Source of the DNA: Sphingobacteriales bacterium
GTDB lineage: Bacteria; Bacteroidota; Bacteroidia; Chitinophagales; UBA2359
Direction of reading: 5' to 3'
Length of the DNA: 51,564 nt
Assembly (NCBI GenBank): GCA_016718845.1
Contig: JADKCK010000055.1
Span: 1 to 51,564, forward strand
Below, one piece after another: positions 34,766 through 42,798 of the stretch. Position 1 is the stretch's first letter; each line of letters starts with the position of its first letter. Made by a program: the position numbers and the translations under genes. The notes under the pieces were generated by a model, which was given only the letters and a program-made list of their open reading frames with translations, ran no database searches and had not been told where the DNA came from.

Positions 34766-37137
34766 CTAAAACTTAAAATTATACGTTACCGACGGAATGA
34801 TGGGAAACAACGACACTTGTTTTAGCTGTACATTGATGTTACCATTGGTTTGTGTGGAGGCGTAATCGATGTTGGGATACACAAAAAACGGGTTGGCACG
34901 GCTGTATACATTATAAATAGAGATAGCTAACTCGGATTTTACGCGGGCGGTTTCTTTTTGTTGAGCTGGCAGGTTGCCGATAGGTCGAGGCGGTGATAAG
35001 GTTTTAGGCGATACGAGTTGCGGGGCATGTCGTACTCGGTGTACAACGAGCCGCCAATAAGGTAAAAACTATTGGGCAAGGTAAGGGCATTACCTGTGCC
35101 ATATACCCAAACTGCCGATGTTGTCCAGCGTTTGCTAAGTTTGTAGGTAGCAACAATCGAGGCATCGTGGGTGCGGTCGTATTTGGTCGGGAACCATTGT
35201 TGGTTGTTTAGGTTGTCAAATTTTCGCTCCGATACCGAGTAGGTATAGCCTATCCAGCCCGTAAACTTACCGTATTTTTTGTTAAGAAACAACTCAACGC
35301 CATAAGCTCGTCCTTTACCAAAAACGTAGCTATCTTCTATGTTTTTGCCTAATTCGGGTACATACTCCTCCGAAAACTCGATTTGGTTTTTCAAATCTTT
35401 ATAATACACCTCTACCGAGCCTTCGAGCTTATCTTCAAAAAAGTTTTGAAAATAACCCAAACTGTATTGAATGCCTTTTTGCGGTTTGGTTTTTTGGGTA
35501 CTTGGCACCCACAAATCGGTGGGTAAGGTAGAGCCCGAGTTAGACACCAGATGTATGTACTGATTGGTAACAGCTACGCCCCCTTTGATAGACGATATGG
35601 GCGACACAGAATACCGAAAATTAACGCGTGGCTCTAATCCGCCATAAGTGGCAATACCCTCGCCGGCTTTGTACTCGATGGTGTCGGTGGGTATGCCTTG
35701 AGGGTTAAATTCGGTGGTTTTGTACGGACCAACTTGCTGATACCCCGATGCCCGCAAACCTACGTTAAATTTCCAGTTTTCGCCTATGCTAAAATCGTCT
35801 TGGATATAGGCAGCTATTTCGTGGGCATATTGTTGGTTTAGGTCTTCGTTCGAGAACTCCACATCGCCAACCGTAGCATTAAAGCTATAGGGTGTAAAGG
35901 TGTGGTAAGTATAGTTTACGCCCCCTTTGATGGTGTGCTTGGGCGATGGAAAATAATCAAGGTCTATCTTGGCGTTCCAATCTTTTACGCCCGAGTAAAA
36001 CTTAGATTCAAAGCCCTGAAACTTTGAGTTAGCCGCAAAGTTGTACGAGTTGTAAATGGCGGTGGTGTTCATAAACAGTTTGTTGTTAAACACGTGGTTC
36101 CAGCGCATGGTGGCGGTGGCATTGCCCCAGGGCATGTTAAAGCTAAAACCGTCGGGCGATTTAAAATCGAACACATCGCGCCCAAAATAACCACTGGCAA
36201 ACAAGCGGTCTTTTTCCGAGAATTGATAGTTAAACTTGGTGTTTAAATCGTAGAAGTAATAGCCGTTGCCCTCAAAATCGCCGCCTTTTAAAAATGGTTT
36301 TACCAACACATCGATATAGGTGCGCCTGCCCGAAATAAGAAACGAGCTTTTGTTTTTTTGGATAGGTCCTTGCACCGTTAAACGCGACGAGATAAGCCCA
36401 ATGCCTCCCTCGGCGGTGTATTTTTGGTTGTTGCCTTCTTTCATCTGCACATCTAACACCGACGCTAAACGACCACCATACTCGGCAGGCATATTGCCTT
36501 TGTGTAGGGTGGTATTTTTGAGTGCATCGGAGTTAAAAACCGAGAAAAAGCCAAATAAATGCCCGGTGTTGTACACTACGGCTTCGTCTAAAAGTACTAG
36601 GTTTTGGTCGGGTCCGCCGCCGCGCACATAAAAACCTACACTTGCCTCGCCCCCCGATTTTACGCCCGGCATTAGCTGCATGGTGCGTATCACATCTACC
36701 TCGCCCATTAAAGCGGGCAGTTCTTTTACTTGCTCAATGGGCAGTTCCATAACGCCCATGCGGGTGCTTTGCACATTTTCGTCTTTGCGTTTGGCAACAA
36801 TCTCTACATCGCGCATCAAAATGCCTTCGGGGTCGAGGTTAATGCTTAAGTTTTGGTTTTGGGTAAGATTTAGTTGCAGTTGTTTGGTGGTATAGCCAAT
36901 ATACGATACCTCGATGGTGTAAGTGCCATTGGGCAGCGTGAGCGAGTAAAAACCGTACTCGTTGGTTATATTACCCGTTGTTTTGTTGGCGGCATTGTAA
37001 ATGTAGGCTCCAATAAGGGTTTCGCCCGTTTGCGAGTCTTTGATGTAGCCACTAAGGGTACTTTTGTTGGTTTGGGCAAAGCTACACAACGATAGGCATA
37101 GCATTGCCAAAGTAAGTAATTTTGATGCGATAGACAT
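34766..37137 (-). CDS. TonB-dependent receptor with carboxypeptidase-like domain (frameshift near C-terminus)
   Basis: Starts with signal peptide SIASKLLTLAMLCLSLCSFA. A CarboxypepD_reg-like domain follows (TLSGYIKDSQTGETLIGAYI, TNEYGFYSLTL, VSYIGYTT). The plug has LMPGVKSGGEASVGFYVRGG, NLVLLDEAVVYN and MPAEYGGRLASVLDVQMKEG, and the barrel follows. One frame stops at 34939 after NKKKPPA. The next frame goes on as KETARVKSELAISIYNVYSR, ANPFFVYPNIDYAS, QLKQVSLFPIIPSVTYNF and ends in Phe at 34766, exactly the end expected by comparison with the receptor at 23460-25781. The cause is one A too few in the run at 34955-34959 (T5 on plus). Corrected length ~790 residues. Paired with DUF4249 two genes downstream. 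Substrate unknown. Confidence 0.9.
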
Positions 37138-37174
37138 TAGGTTGTTTTGATATTAGGTGTTAAAATCCCCCTGA

Positions 37175-37340
37175 TTAACACTTTTGCAAGCAAAAGTGTT
37201 AATCGTCCCCCTTTTGAAAAAAGGGAGAATGTTAAGAGGCAAGCCTTGTTTTGCAGCTAGCATATCAGTCCCCTCTTTTTGAAAAAAGGGGCTAGGGGGA
37301 TTAGATACGCCCCTTTTGAAAAAAGTAGATTGTTAAGAGG
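37175..37340. repeat. Intergenic hairpin repeats upstream of the receptor
   Basis: A perfect inverted repeat (ttaacacttttg / caaaagtgttaa) lies at 37175-37202. It is followed by three copies of a CCCCTTTTGAAAAAAGGGG-like palindrome (about 37207-37228, 37270-37294, 37309-37326), the last two with different flanks. Miniature palindromes of this look are common between Bacteroidota genes. The spacer 37138-37547 holds no gene. Confidence 0.75.
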
Positions 37341-37459
37341 CGGGTTTGCAAAAATAATAATGTGGTGCATTTTTTGTACAAAATAGTAAAAACCACAAAA
37401 GCAATGGCTACTTTTGCAAGTTTAAACCAAGCAAACAAACAACACGCCTATTATAACGG

Positions 37460-37467
37460 CAAAGGTA
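37460..37467 (-). promoter_or_regulatory. Possible -7 box of the receptor operon
   Basis: The minus strand reads TACCTTTG, 320 bp before the receptor start. If used, the transcript has a long leader containing the hairpin repeats. Confidence 0.4.
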
Positions 37468-37547
37468 CGGTTTTAGTTCGTTATAAGGGTAAAAAATGTT
37501 GTTTTTGAAGTGGGTAATAATATCAATATTTGTATTTTTTTTATAAA

Positions 37548-37732
37548 ATGAAAAAACTTCTAAATTTAATTCTCTATGCAATTTATCTTTATTATAAAGG
37601 CACTAAACCAGATAACAAGAGAAATTACAATACAGCAAAAAATTCCTTTGTTCTCTTATTGTTTGGCATATTATACCAATCGGTTTAATCGTCAACTTAT
37701 TATTAGTAGGCAACGCTAATAAGGGTATGTGA
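37548..37732 (+). pseudogene. Remnant of a small membrane (putative immunity) gene
   Basis: Begins KKLLNLILYAIYLYYKGTKP and matches the first ~45 residues of the membrane proteins at 38241 and 39081. One T is missing in the LLLF region, giving an early stop at 37688. After that the sequence jumps from caacgctaata to agggtatgtga, the end of the 39081-39480 gene. About 215 bp are therefore deleted and most of the membrane segments are lost. The RHS-tip gene that should precede it is absent. It is the oldest-looking unit of the array. Confidence 0.75.
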
Positions 37733-37741
37733 TGTATTTTT

Positions 37742-37793
37742 GCAACATCAACTTGCCCAAACACCACTGTCAAGTTGATGTTGCTTACCTTTG
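37742..37793 (+). promoter_or_regulatory. Hairpin plus TACCTTTG promoter cassette, copy A
   Basis: Perfect 14-bp arms gcaacatcaacttg (37742-37755) and caagttgatgttgc (37771-37784), then tacctttg at 37786-37793, 22 bp before ATGAGCAAATACCAA. The hairpin probably terminates the preceding unit and the box starts the next. Near-identical blocks recur at 38628 and 39490. Confidence 0.75.
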
Positions 37794-37814
37794 CACAATC
37801 TAAACCAATTATTT

Positions 37815-38244
37815 ATGAGCAAATACCAATACAACCCCAAAGAACTAAACAGCGACTTTGGCTTGTTGTGGAGCGACTACGGCGCAAGGCGGTTGGATTT
37901 GCAGCGCGGCGTTTGGGGGCAAATTGACCCGCTGGCGGAGAAATACGCGGCTTGGAGTGGGTATAATTATGTGGCAGGTAACCCAATAAAACATATTGAC
38001 CCCGATGGACGTAAGCTTTGGGTGGTTTGAGTACGATGGTATGATCTGTTATAATCCAGACATAAAAACGCAAGAACAAGTAACCGACTTAGGTGCAGGT
38101 AAAAAAGAAGATTTTGTTAACTACATAGACAACACTCAATTTGGGCAAGACATGAACAAAGCAGGTAGTGGAATTAGACAAACATATAAAGAAAGTCGTG
38201 ATGGGCTTTATGAGATGATCATGGGGGAGGATGATGAAAAATGA
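37815..38244 (+). CDS. Orphan RHS-core tip with short C-terminal extension, unit A (frameshifted)
   Basis: Starts MSKYQYNPKELNSDFGLLWS, then YGARRLDLQRGVWGQIDPLA, EKYAAWSGYNYVAGNP and HIDPDG, the terminal ~60 residues of an RHS repeat-associated core, where a polymorphic toxin is normally joined after the DPDG motif. The first frame stops at 38030. In the next frame it continues with FGWFEYDGMICYNPDIKTQE and KKEDFVNYIDNTQFGQDMNK, ending GEDDEK at 38244, matching unit B. A one-base indel just after DPDGRK (about 38015-38022) explains this. There is no RHS shell upstream: the tip has its own promoter and start. The last codons overlap the next start (ATGA). Toxin activity is not recognisable; the inference rests on layout. 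Confidence 0.7.
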
Positions 38245-38603
38245 AAAACTTTCTAAATCAGATTCTCTATGCAATTTATCTTTATTATAAAGGCACTAAA
38301 CCAGATAACAAGAGAAATTACAACACGGCAAAAAATTCCTTTGTTCTTTTGTTGTTTTTGTGTATTATGCCAATCAGTTTGTTATTAGTAAGTGACGCTA
38401 ATAGCGGTTTGTTTGAAAGCAGATCGTTTGTTTTTTTGCTCATGTTACCTTTTTACTTTTTGTTATCTCGCTTTACAATGGACTACGAAACCATGATTAA
38501 CCATAAGTTTTCGGACGAAGAAATAGCACAAGGAAATGACTGGTTGGGTATGTTAATGTTGCTTATGGTGGTGCTTTTCATGATAAGCATTGCAGTTAAA
38601 TAA
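38241..38603 (+). CDS. Small membrane protein, putative cognate partner of RHS tip A
   Basis: 120 residues. A short cytosolic N-terminus (KNFLNQILYAIYLYYKGTKP) is followed by two long hydrophobic segments in the middle (SFVLLLFLCIMPISLLLV; FVFLLMLPFYFLLS), a charged loop DYETMINHKFSDEEIAQGND, and a final hydrophobic segment (LGMLMLLMVVLFMISIAV). The start overlaps the RHS-tip stop by four bases (ATGA), which suggests translational coupling and roughly equal expression. No known family. The layout is that of a toxin/immunity pair with a membrane immunity protein, but this is inference. It is the only intact one of three paralogues. Confidence 0.75.
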   Translation: MKNFLNQILYAIYLYYKGTKPDNKRNYNTAKNSFVLLLFLCIMPISLLLVSDANSGLFESRSFVFLLMLPFYFLLSRFTMDYETMINHKFSDEEIAQGNDWLGMLMLLMVVLFMISIAVK

Positions 38604-38627
38604 CACCAAGCAATGTGACGTATTTTT

Positions 38628-38679
38628 GCAACATCAACTTGCCCAAACACCATTGTCAAGTTGATGTTGCTTACCTTTG
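38628..38679 (+). promoter_or_regulatory. Hairpin plus TACCTTTG promoter cassette, copy B
   Basis: Arms 38628-38641 and 38657-38670 pair perfectly. tacctttg at 38672-38679 lies 21 bp before the ATG of the second RHS tip. Confidence 0.75.
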
Positions 38680-38700
38680 CACAACCTAAACCAATTATTT

Positions 38701-39084
38701 ATGAGTAAATACCAATACAACCCCAAAGAACTAAACAGCGACTTTGGCTTGTTGTGGAGCGACTGCGGCGCAAGGCGGTTGGATTTGCAGCGCGGCGTTT
38801 GGGGACAGATTGACCCGCTGGCGGAGAAGTATTATGGGTGGAGTGGGTATAATTATGTGGCAGGTAATCCGATTAGGTTGATTGACCCTGATGGACCTGC
38901 AACACTTGGTATCGTTGATGGGGTGTTGGATTTAACAGGTAAAAAAGATGATTTTATTAACTATATAGACGACACTCAATTTGGGCAAGACATGAACAAA
39001 GCAGGTAGTGGAATTAGACAAACCTTCAATGAAAGTGCAGACGGGCTATATAAAATGATTACAGGGGAGGGTGATGAAAAATGA
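38701..39084 (+). CDS. Orphan RHS-core tip with short C-terminal extension, unit B (intact)
   Basis: 127 residues. The first ~65 are the end of an RHS core (MSKYQYNPKELNSDFGLLWS, RRLDLQRGVWGQIDPLAEKY, YGWSGYNYVAGNPIRLIDPD), with the canonical junction DPDG. The next ~55 are a small C-terminal region (GKKDDFINYIDDTQFGQDMN, AGSGIRQTFNESADGLYKMI) shared with unit A, so both units carry the same type of extension. A normal RHS protein exceeds 1,000 residues, so this is a stand-alone tip with its own promoter. No signal peptide. The stop overlaps the next start by ATGA. It may be an expressed mini-effector, a recombination donor for a full RHS gene elsewhere, or a relic. Confidence 0.8.
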   Translation: MSKYQYNPKELNSDFGLLWSDCGARRLDLQRGVWGQIDPLAEKYYGWSGYNYVAGNPIRLIDPDGPATLGIVDGVLDLTGKKDDFINYIDDTQFGQDMNKAGSGIRQTFNESADGLYKMITGEGDEK

Positions 39085-39480
39085 AAAACTTTCTAAATCT
39101 AATTCTCTATGCAATTTATCTTTATTATAAGGCACTAAACCAGATAACAAGAGAATTACAATACAGCAAAAAATTCCTTTGTTCTCTTATTGTTTTGGCA
39201 TATTATACCAATCGGTTTAATCGTCAACTTATTATTAGTAGGCAACGCTAATAGCCATTTGTTTGAAAGCAGGTCATTTGTTTTTTTGCTCATGTTACCT
39301 CTTTATTTCTTGTTATCTCGTTTTACTATGGATTACGAAACTATGGTTAATCACCAGTTTTCGGACGAAGAAATAGCACAGGGAAATGACTGGTTAGGTA
39401 TGCTAATATTCATTGCTGTTGTACTTTTTATGGTAAGTATCCCTATTTATGGCTTTGTAAAATATCGCCAGGGTATGTGA
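39081..39480 (+). pseudogene. Small membrane protein, partner of RHS tip B (two one-base deletions)
   Basis: Opens KNFLNLILYAIYLYY like the intact homologue at 38241, but has AAG for AAAG near 39130 and GAAT for GAAAT near 39153, two single-A losses that take the reading out of frame. Restoring both returns the frame to the long downstream part (LLFWHIIPIGLIVNLLLVGN, FVFLLMLPLYFLLS, MDYETMVNHQFSDEEIAQGN, and a different C-terminus ending KYRQGM at 39480). Either the gene is inactivated or these are two more homopolymer errors. It begins at the ATGA overlap with the RHS tip. Confidence 0.75.
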
Positions 39481-39489
39481 TGTATTTTT

Positions 39490-39541
39490 GCAACATCAAC
39501 TTACCCAAACACCACTGTCAAGTTGATGTTGCTTACCTTTG
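39490..39541 (+). promoter_or_regulatory. Hairpin plus TACCTTTG promoter cassette, copy C
   Basis: Arms gcaacatcaactt (from 39490) and aagttgatgttgc (to 39532), then tacctttg at 39534-39541. Drives the remnant start at 39562 and probably the lipoprotein at 39597. Confidence 0.7.
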
Positions 39542-39561
39542 TATCAACAAACCAAGTATTT

Positions 39562-39645
39562 ATGAGCAAACACCAATCATTTAAAACAATAACAAAATGT
39601 TCACCTTCCTCTATCATTCTAAATACTTTTTTATCAGCCTACTAA
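39562..39645 (+). pseudogene. Decayed RHS-tip start, 27 codons
   Basis: MSKHQSF keeps the first codons of the RHS-tip cassette, then diverges at once and stops at 39645, out of frame with the lipoprotein start at 39597 that it overlaps. It may act only as a leader. Confidence 0.5.
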
Positions 39646-40613
39646 CATGGTGTATTGTAATACAATTGGGCTGTTTAAACCGTAAAACATCTACCCAAGA
39701 CTTATCTAAAGGCACAAAATTGCTATATATTGAGTACGATGGAATGTCGATTGTTCCTCCTTATGGCGATGTTGTGTTATTTGATTTAGCCACCAAGCAA
39801 AAAACACAAATAACCTATGACAGTTTCGAGGATGAGAACCCCTTTTTTTGTAAATCCCGCAATACCATCATTTTTCAATCTAGTCGTTCAGACGACAAAT
39901 ATTATCGTCATACAGGATCAAGCGGACCTTCTCGTTTGTACGAATACAACCTAGAAACGCAAAAAATAACAAAATTGCCACATCAACTCGATTTCTTATC
40001 CGCAACGGACCACAGAGGAGAAAAATATGGAGCAATTAAAAACCTTACGATGTCTTCGTACAACGATTCATTAATAGCGTTTACTTATTTTGAAGGTAGA
40101 AACCATAATGCTACTGTTGCCAATATTGTATCTGGGGAAAAAATACTTACGCTAACAAAGCCTTTTCTTAGTGGGTTTAGTGTTTTAACAAAAAACTATT
40201 TGTTAATAGAAGCATTCTCTATGGGGCAAGTATTGAGTGTTAATCTTAATTCGCAAAAAGTAGATACAATACCTTGTCCTTGCAGTCAAAGGCAACTCAT
40301 GAACGTAAAAAATGTAAAAGAAAACACCGTTTATTTTGTTGTTTTAGAAGATGCTATTTACACTATTTACGAATACAACATTGAAACCCAAAAGTACACG
40401 ACAGTTAAGCAGTTTAGCCAAACTGATTTTAAATTTAAAATTTTCTTACCTTCGTTTATTTATGCGTTTAACGATAGTACTTATTTGCTAAAAAGTAGCG
40501 CGTTTGAACATGATCAAGATGTATTTCTATATCATAGTGATAGTAAGAAAATAGAAAAATTAACTGACGATAACAAGCATAAAGGTGATATACAGGTGAT
40601 AAAGAACGAATAA
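39597..40613 (+). CDS. Lipoprotein with TolB-like beta-propeller
   Basis: 338 residues. The hydrophobic N-terminus (YFFISLLTWCIVIQLGC) ends in a lipobox with Cys26, so the protein should be membrane-anchored. Blade-like strands of the TolB/WD40-like type follow: GTKLLYIEYDG, DVVLFDLATKQKTQITYDSF, PFFCKSRNTIIFQSSRSDDK, RLYEYNLETQKITKLP, TIYEYNIETQKYTTVKQF and DVFLYHSDSKKIEKLTDDN. No catalytic motif. It occupies the position where the RHS tip and membrane partner stand in units A and B, using the same promoter cassette, so it may be cargo of the same kind of rearrangement. Function unknown; base usage is more A/T-rich than neighbouring housekeeping genes. Confidence 0.75.
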   Translation: MFTFLYHSKYFFISLLTWCIVIQLGCLNRKTSTQDLSKGTKLLYIEYDGMSIVPPYGDVVLFDLATKQKTQITYDSFEDENPFFCKSRNTIIFQSSRSDDKYYRHTGSSGPSRLYEYNLETQKITKLPHQLDFLSATDHRGEKYGAIKNLTMSSYNDSLIAFTYFEGRNHNATVANIVSGEKILTLTKPFLSGFSVLTKNYLLIEAFSMGQVLSVNLNSQKVDTIPCPCSQRQLMNVKNVKENTVYFVVLEDAIYTIYEYNIETQKYTTVKQFSQTDFKFKIFLPSFIYAFNDSTYLLKSSAFEHDQDVFLYHSDSKKIEKLTDDNKHKGDIQVIKNE

Positions 40614-40632
40614 CACCCATCATTATCGCCAC

Positions 40633-40682
40633 AAAAAGCTCTTCTCTACATTTGGTAAAGAGGAGCTTTTTACTTACCTTTG
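40633..40682 (+). promoter_or_regulatory. Terminator hairpin and TACCTTTG promoter, cassette D
   Basis: Arms aaaaagctcttct (40633-40645) and agaggagcttttt (40659-40671) end the lipoprotein gene. tacctttg at 40675-40682 is 22 bp before ATGAGCAAATACCAA. The hairpin sequence differs from copies A-C but the promoter-to-start part is nearly the same. Confidence 0.7.
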
Positions 40683-40703
40683 TACAATCTAAACTAATTA
40701 TTT

Positions 40704-40880
40704 ATGAGCAAATACCAAAACAACCAACTAGAAGCCTACTACACCGAAGAAGGACGCACTACGGATAAACCGCACAAAAATGCCGTAGCATCACTAAATC
40801 AACAACTATTTCCACCCCAAAAACATTTTTTTTTACTTTTTTGTACTTTTACAGTAACTTATTATTACTTTTGCGTCTAA
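40704..40880 (+). pseudogene. RHS-related remnant
   Basis: 58 codons. MSKYQNNQLEAYYTEEGRTT begins like the RHS tips and then resembles RHS wall repeats (EAYYTEEGR), after which it loses all similarity and ends in a hydrophobic tail read through T-rich sequence. Its stop is 36 bp before the repeat protein. Confidence 0.5.
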
Positions 40881-40915
40881 GAAACAAACATTTTCTGCTC
40901 TACAAAAAACATATC

Positions 40916-41710
40916 ATGGCTAAAAAGAACATTTTCGATATCATTCGTGACGTTGTTGACGACGTTACAGGCAATAACGACGAAGCCCAACCCAAAACCG
41001 ATAACCCAAACAACCAACAAACCAACAACAAAGGCGGCGGTTTGCTTGGCGACATATTGGACGATGTAATCGACAAAGTAAAAGGCACAAACAACCAACC
41101 CAAAACCGATAACCTAAACAACCAACAAACCAACAACAAAGGTGGCGGTTTGCTTGGCGACATCCTGGACGATGTAATCGACAAAGTAAAAGGTACAAAC
41201 AACCAACCTAAAACCGATAAGCCAAACAACCAACAAACCAACAACAAAGGCGGCGGTTTGCTTGGCGACATATTGGACGATGTAATCGACAAAGTAAAAG
41301 GTACGCACAACCAACCCAAAACCGATAACCCAAACAACCAAACCAACAACAAAGGCGGCGGTTTGCTTGGCGACATATTGGACGATGTAATCGACAAAGT
41401 AAAAGGTACAAACAACCAACCTAAAACCGATAACCCAAACAACCAAACTAACAACAAAGGCGGTGGTTTGCTTGGCGACATCCTAGACGATGTAATCGAC
41501 AAAGTAAGAGGCACAAACAACCAACCCAAAACCGATAATCCAAACAACCAACAAACCAACAACAAAGGTGGCGGTTTGCTTGGCGACATCTTGGACGATG
41601 TAATCGACAAGGTAAAAGGTACAAACAACCAACCTAAAACCGATAAGCCAACCCCACCAACCACTGAAACAAGCGGAAGAGTGAAAGCTAAACCCCGACT
41701 TAAGCAATAA
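40916..41710 (+). CDS. Protein made of six ~36-residue tandem repeats
   Basis: 264 residues from the ATG at 40916, chosen because it starts with the conserved-looking AKKNIFDIIRDVVDDVTGNN; upstream in-frame codons add a T-rich tail region. The core is six copies of a 35-36-residue unit: a polar linker (NNQPKTDNPNNQQTNNK) plus an amphipathic helix (GGGLLGDILDDVIDKVKG). The end is basic (GRVKAKPRLKQ). DNA copies (105/108 bp) are nearly identical, so the number is likely variable. No signal peptide. The first segment (NIFDIIRDVVDDV) is a degenerate copy of the helix. Family not recognised; a multivalent binding or membrane-surface helix protein is possible. The long open frame on the opposite strand is a by-product of the repeat. 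Confidence 0.75.
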   Translation: MAKKNIFDIIRDVVDDVTGNNDEAQPKTDNPNNQQTNNKGGGLLGDILDDVIDKVKGTNNQPKTDNLNNQQTNNKGGGLLGDILDDVIDKVKGTNNQPKTDKPNNQQTNNKGGGLLGDILDDVIDKVKGTHNQPKTDNPNNQTNNKGGGLLGDILDDVIDKVKGTNNQPKTDNPNNQTNNKGGGLLGDILDDVIDKVRGTNNQPKTDNPNNQQTNNKGGGLLGDILDDVIDKVKGTNNQPKTDKPTPPTTETSGRVKAKPRLKQ

Positions 41711-41729
41711 GCACTCCCCCCTATCCATA

Positions 41730-41771
41730 AAAATGTGGCTACCCCAGATACTTCTGAGGTAGCCACATTTT
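41730..41771 (+). terminator. Terminator of the repeat-protein gene
   Basis: Perfect 14-bp arms aaatgtggctacc (to 41743) and ggtagccacattt (from 41758), 14-base loop, then a T-run. Confidence 0.9.
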
Positions 41772-41774
41772 TTG

Positions 41775-42309
41775 TGGGTTTTACCCGTAGCTTGTGTTAT
41801 GCACTATGCTGTTTTAGCCTTATTTAGGTTTCGGATTAGGTGCGGATAATGTTTTTTTTTAGTGTTAGCAGAAGTCAGATGGCGTAATAATAGTGAGCTT
41901 GTCGAACTAAAAAAACAACAAGAGACACAGCGAACACAGAGAAGAACGAGTTTATGTCCTTTAGTATCAAAAAATCTCCGTGTTTTCTCTCTATCCCTTG
42001 TAAATTAAAAAACATGCTGGTATAAATTGAGCAAGCGTTCACTATTTCTCCATGTCGTCCTTAAATTGTTCAAAACTATTTTCCTAATTTTGATTGTTAT
42101 AAAAAAACAAAGCACCTAAAAACGGCTATTACACAAAAAAAGTATTACCTTTGCCCTTGCGATGGCAACGCAACACAATAAACACCTGTTTTAGTCACTT
42201 CTATGCGCTTTGAGGCGGCTAAAACACCCTTACCAACTGCTTGTTTAGTACGGAATAATCACAACGGCATCTGTATTTTTTAATTTTCATAAAAAAACAA
42301 GAAACGCTC
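41775..42309. other. Gene-free spacer with the promoter of the C25-like gene
   Basis: No coding frame. A tacctttg box at 42146-42153 is the likely promoter of the gene starting at 42310, leaving a ~155-bp leader. About 41912-42000 contains a degenerate text (acacagcgaacacagagaa...ctccgtgttttctctct) related to the hairpin at 50978-51023. Confidence 0.5.
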
Positions 42310-42798
42310 ATGACAAGATTGTTCCTGACCTTACTACTCGTTGTACAATGTGCAACGTTTAGCTCATTCGCACAGCCCTATGGCAACGAATGGATTGACT
42401 ACACCAAAACCTACTACAAATGTAAAGTAGGCACAAGTGGTTTGTACCGTATCGGCTACCAAACGCTGCAAAATGCAGGTTTGGCAAACAATGCCGCAAG
42501 TGGATTTAGGTTGTACCACAAAGGTACCGAAGTACCTATCTTCACAACTACCAACAATGTTTTTTCGCCAACAGACTATTTAGAGTTTTATGGCGAAAAA
42601 AACGATGGCTCGTTCGACACCCAACTCTACGCCCAACCCGATTGGCAAGCTAATCCCTACCAAAGTATGTTCTCCGACACGTCTCACTATTATTTAGTTT
42701 GGGACGATATTGTTGCGCCTACACCTAAGCGTTACATCAGCACCCCCAACAACACCGATACCCACCCACCTGCCGAAACGTATTTTAGGTACACTTAA
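42310..42798 (+). CDS. C25 gingipain-fold, PorU2-like surface protein, N-terminal segment
   Basis: Start at 42310 opens a signal peptide (TRLFLTLLLVVQCATFSSFA, then Q). The mature start YGNEWIDYTKTYYKCKVGTS, then GLYRIGYQTLQNAG, FRLYHKGTEVPIF, DYLEFYGEKNDGSFDTQLYA and SDTSHYYLVW, is the N-terminal beta domain seen in PorU2-type and other C25-like T9SS proteins. The frame stops after YFRYT at 42798. Adding one base in tacactta (about 42794) gives YFRYTLTQVLKSIFSNGKPD and joins the next segment. The reconstructed protein is ~1,420 residues. Confidence 0.8.
   Translation: MTRLFLTLLLVVQCATFSSFAQPYGNEWIDYTKTYYKCKVGTSGLYRIGYQTLQNAGLANNAASGFRLYHKGTEVPIFTTTNNVFSPTDYLEFYGEKNDGSFDTQLYAQPDWQANPYQSMFSDTSHYYLVWDDIVAPTPKRYISTPNNTDTHPPAETYFRYT

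Noticed and set aside
39597..40613. RHS immunity protein
   Set aside because: It follows the RHS-type cassette, but the preceding tip is only a few codons long and the protein is a lipoprotein beta-propeller with no immunity family resemblance; left as unknown.
40900..41766. Minus-strand frame of 288 codons with repeated LSVLGWLFVPFTLSITSS
   Set aside because: Antisense of the six-repeat protein. The plus strand has a natural start, sensible composition and a terminator in the right direction, and several overlapping antisense frames exist because the repeat is a multiple of three.
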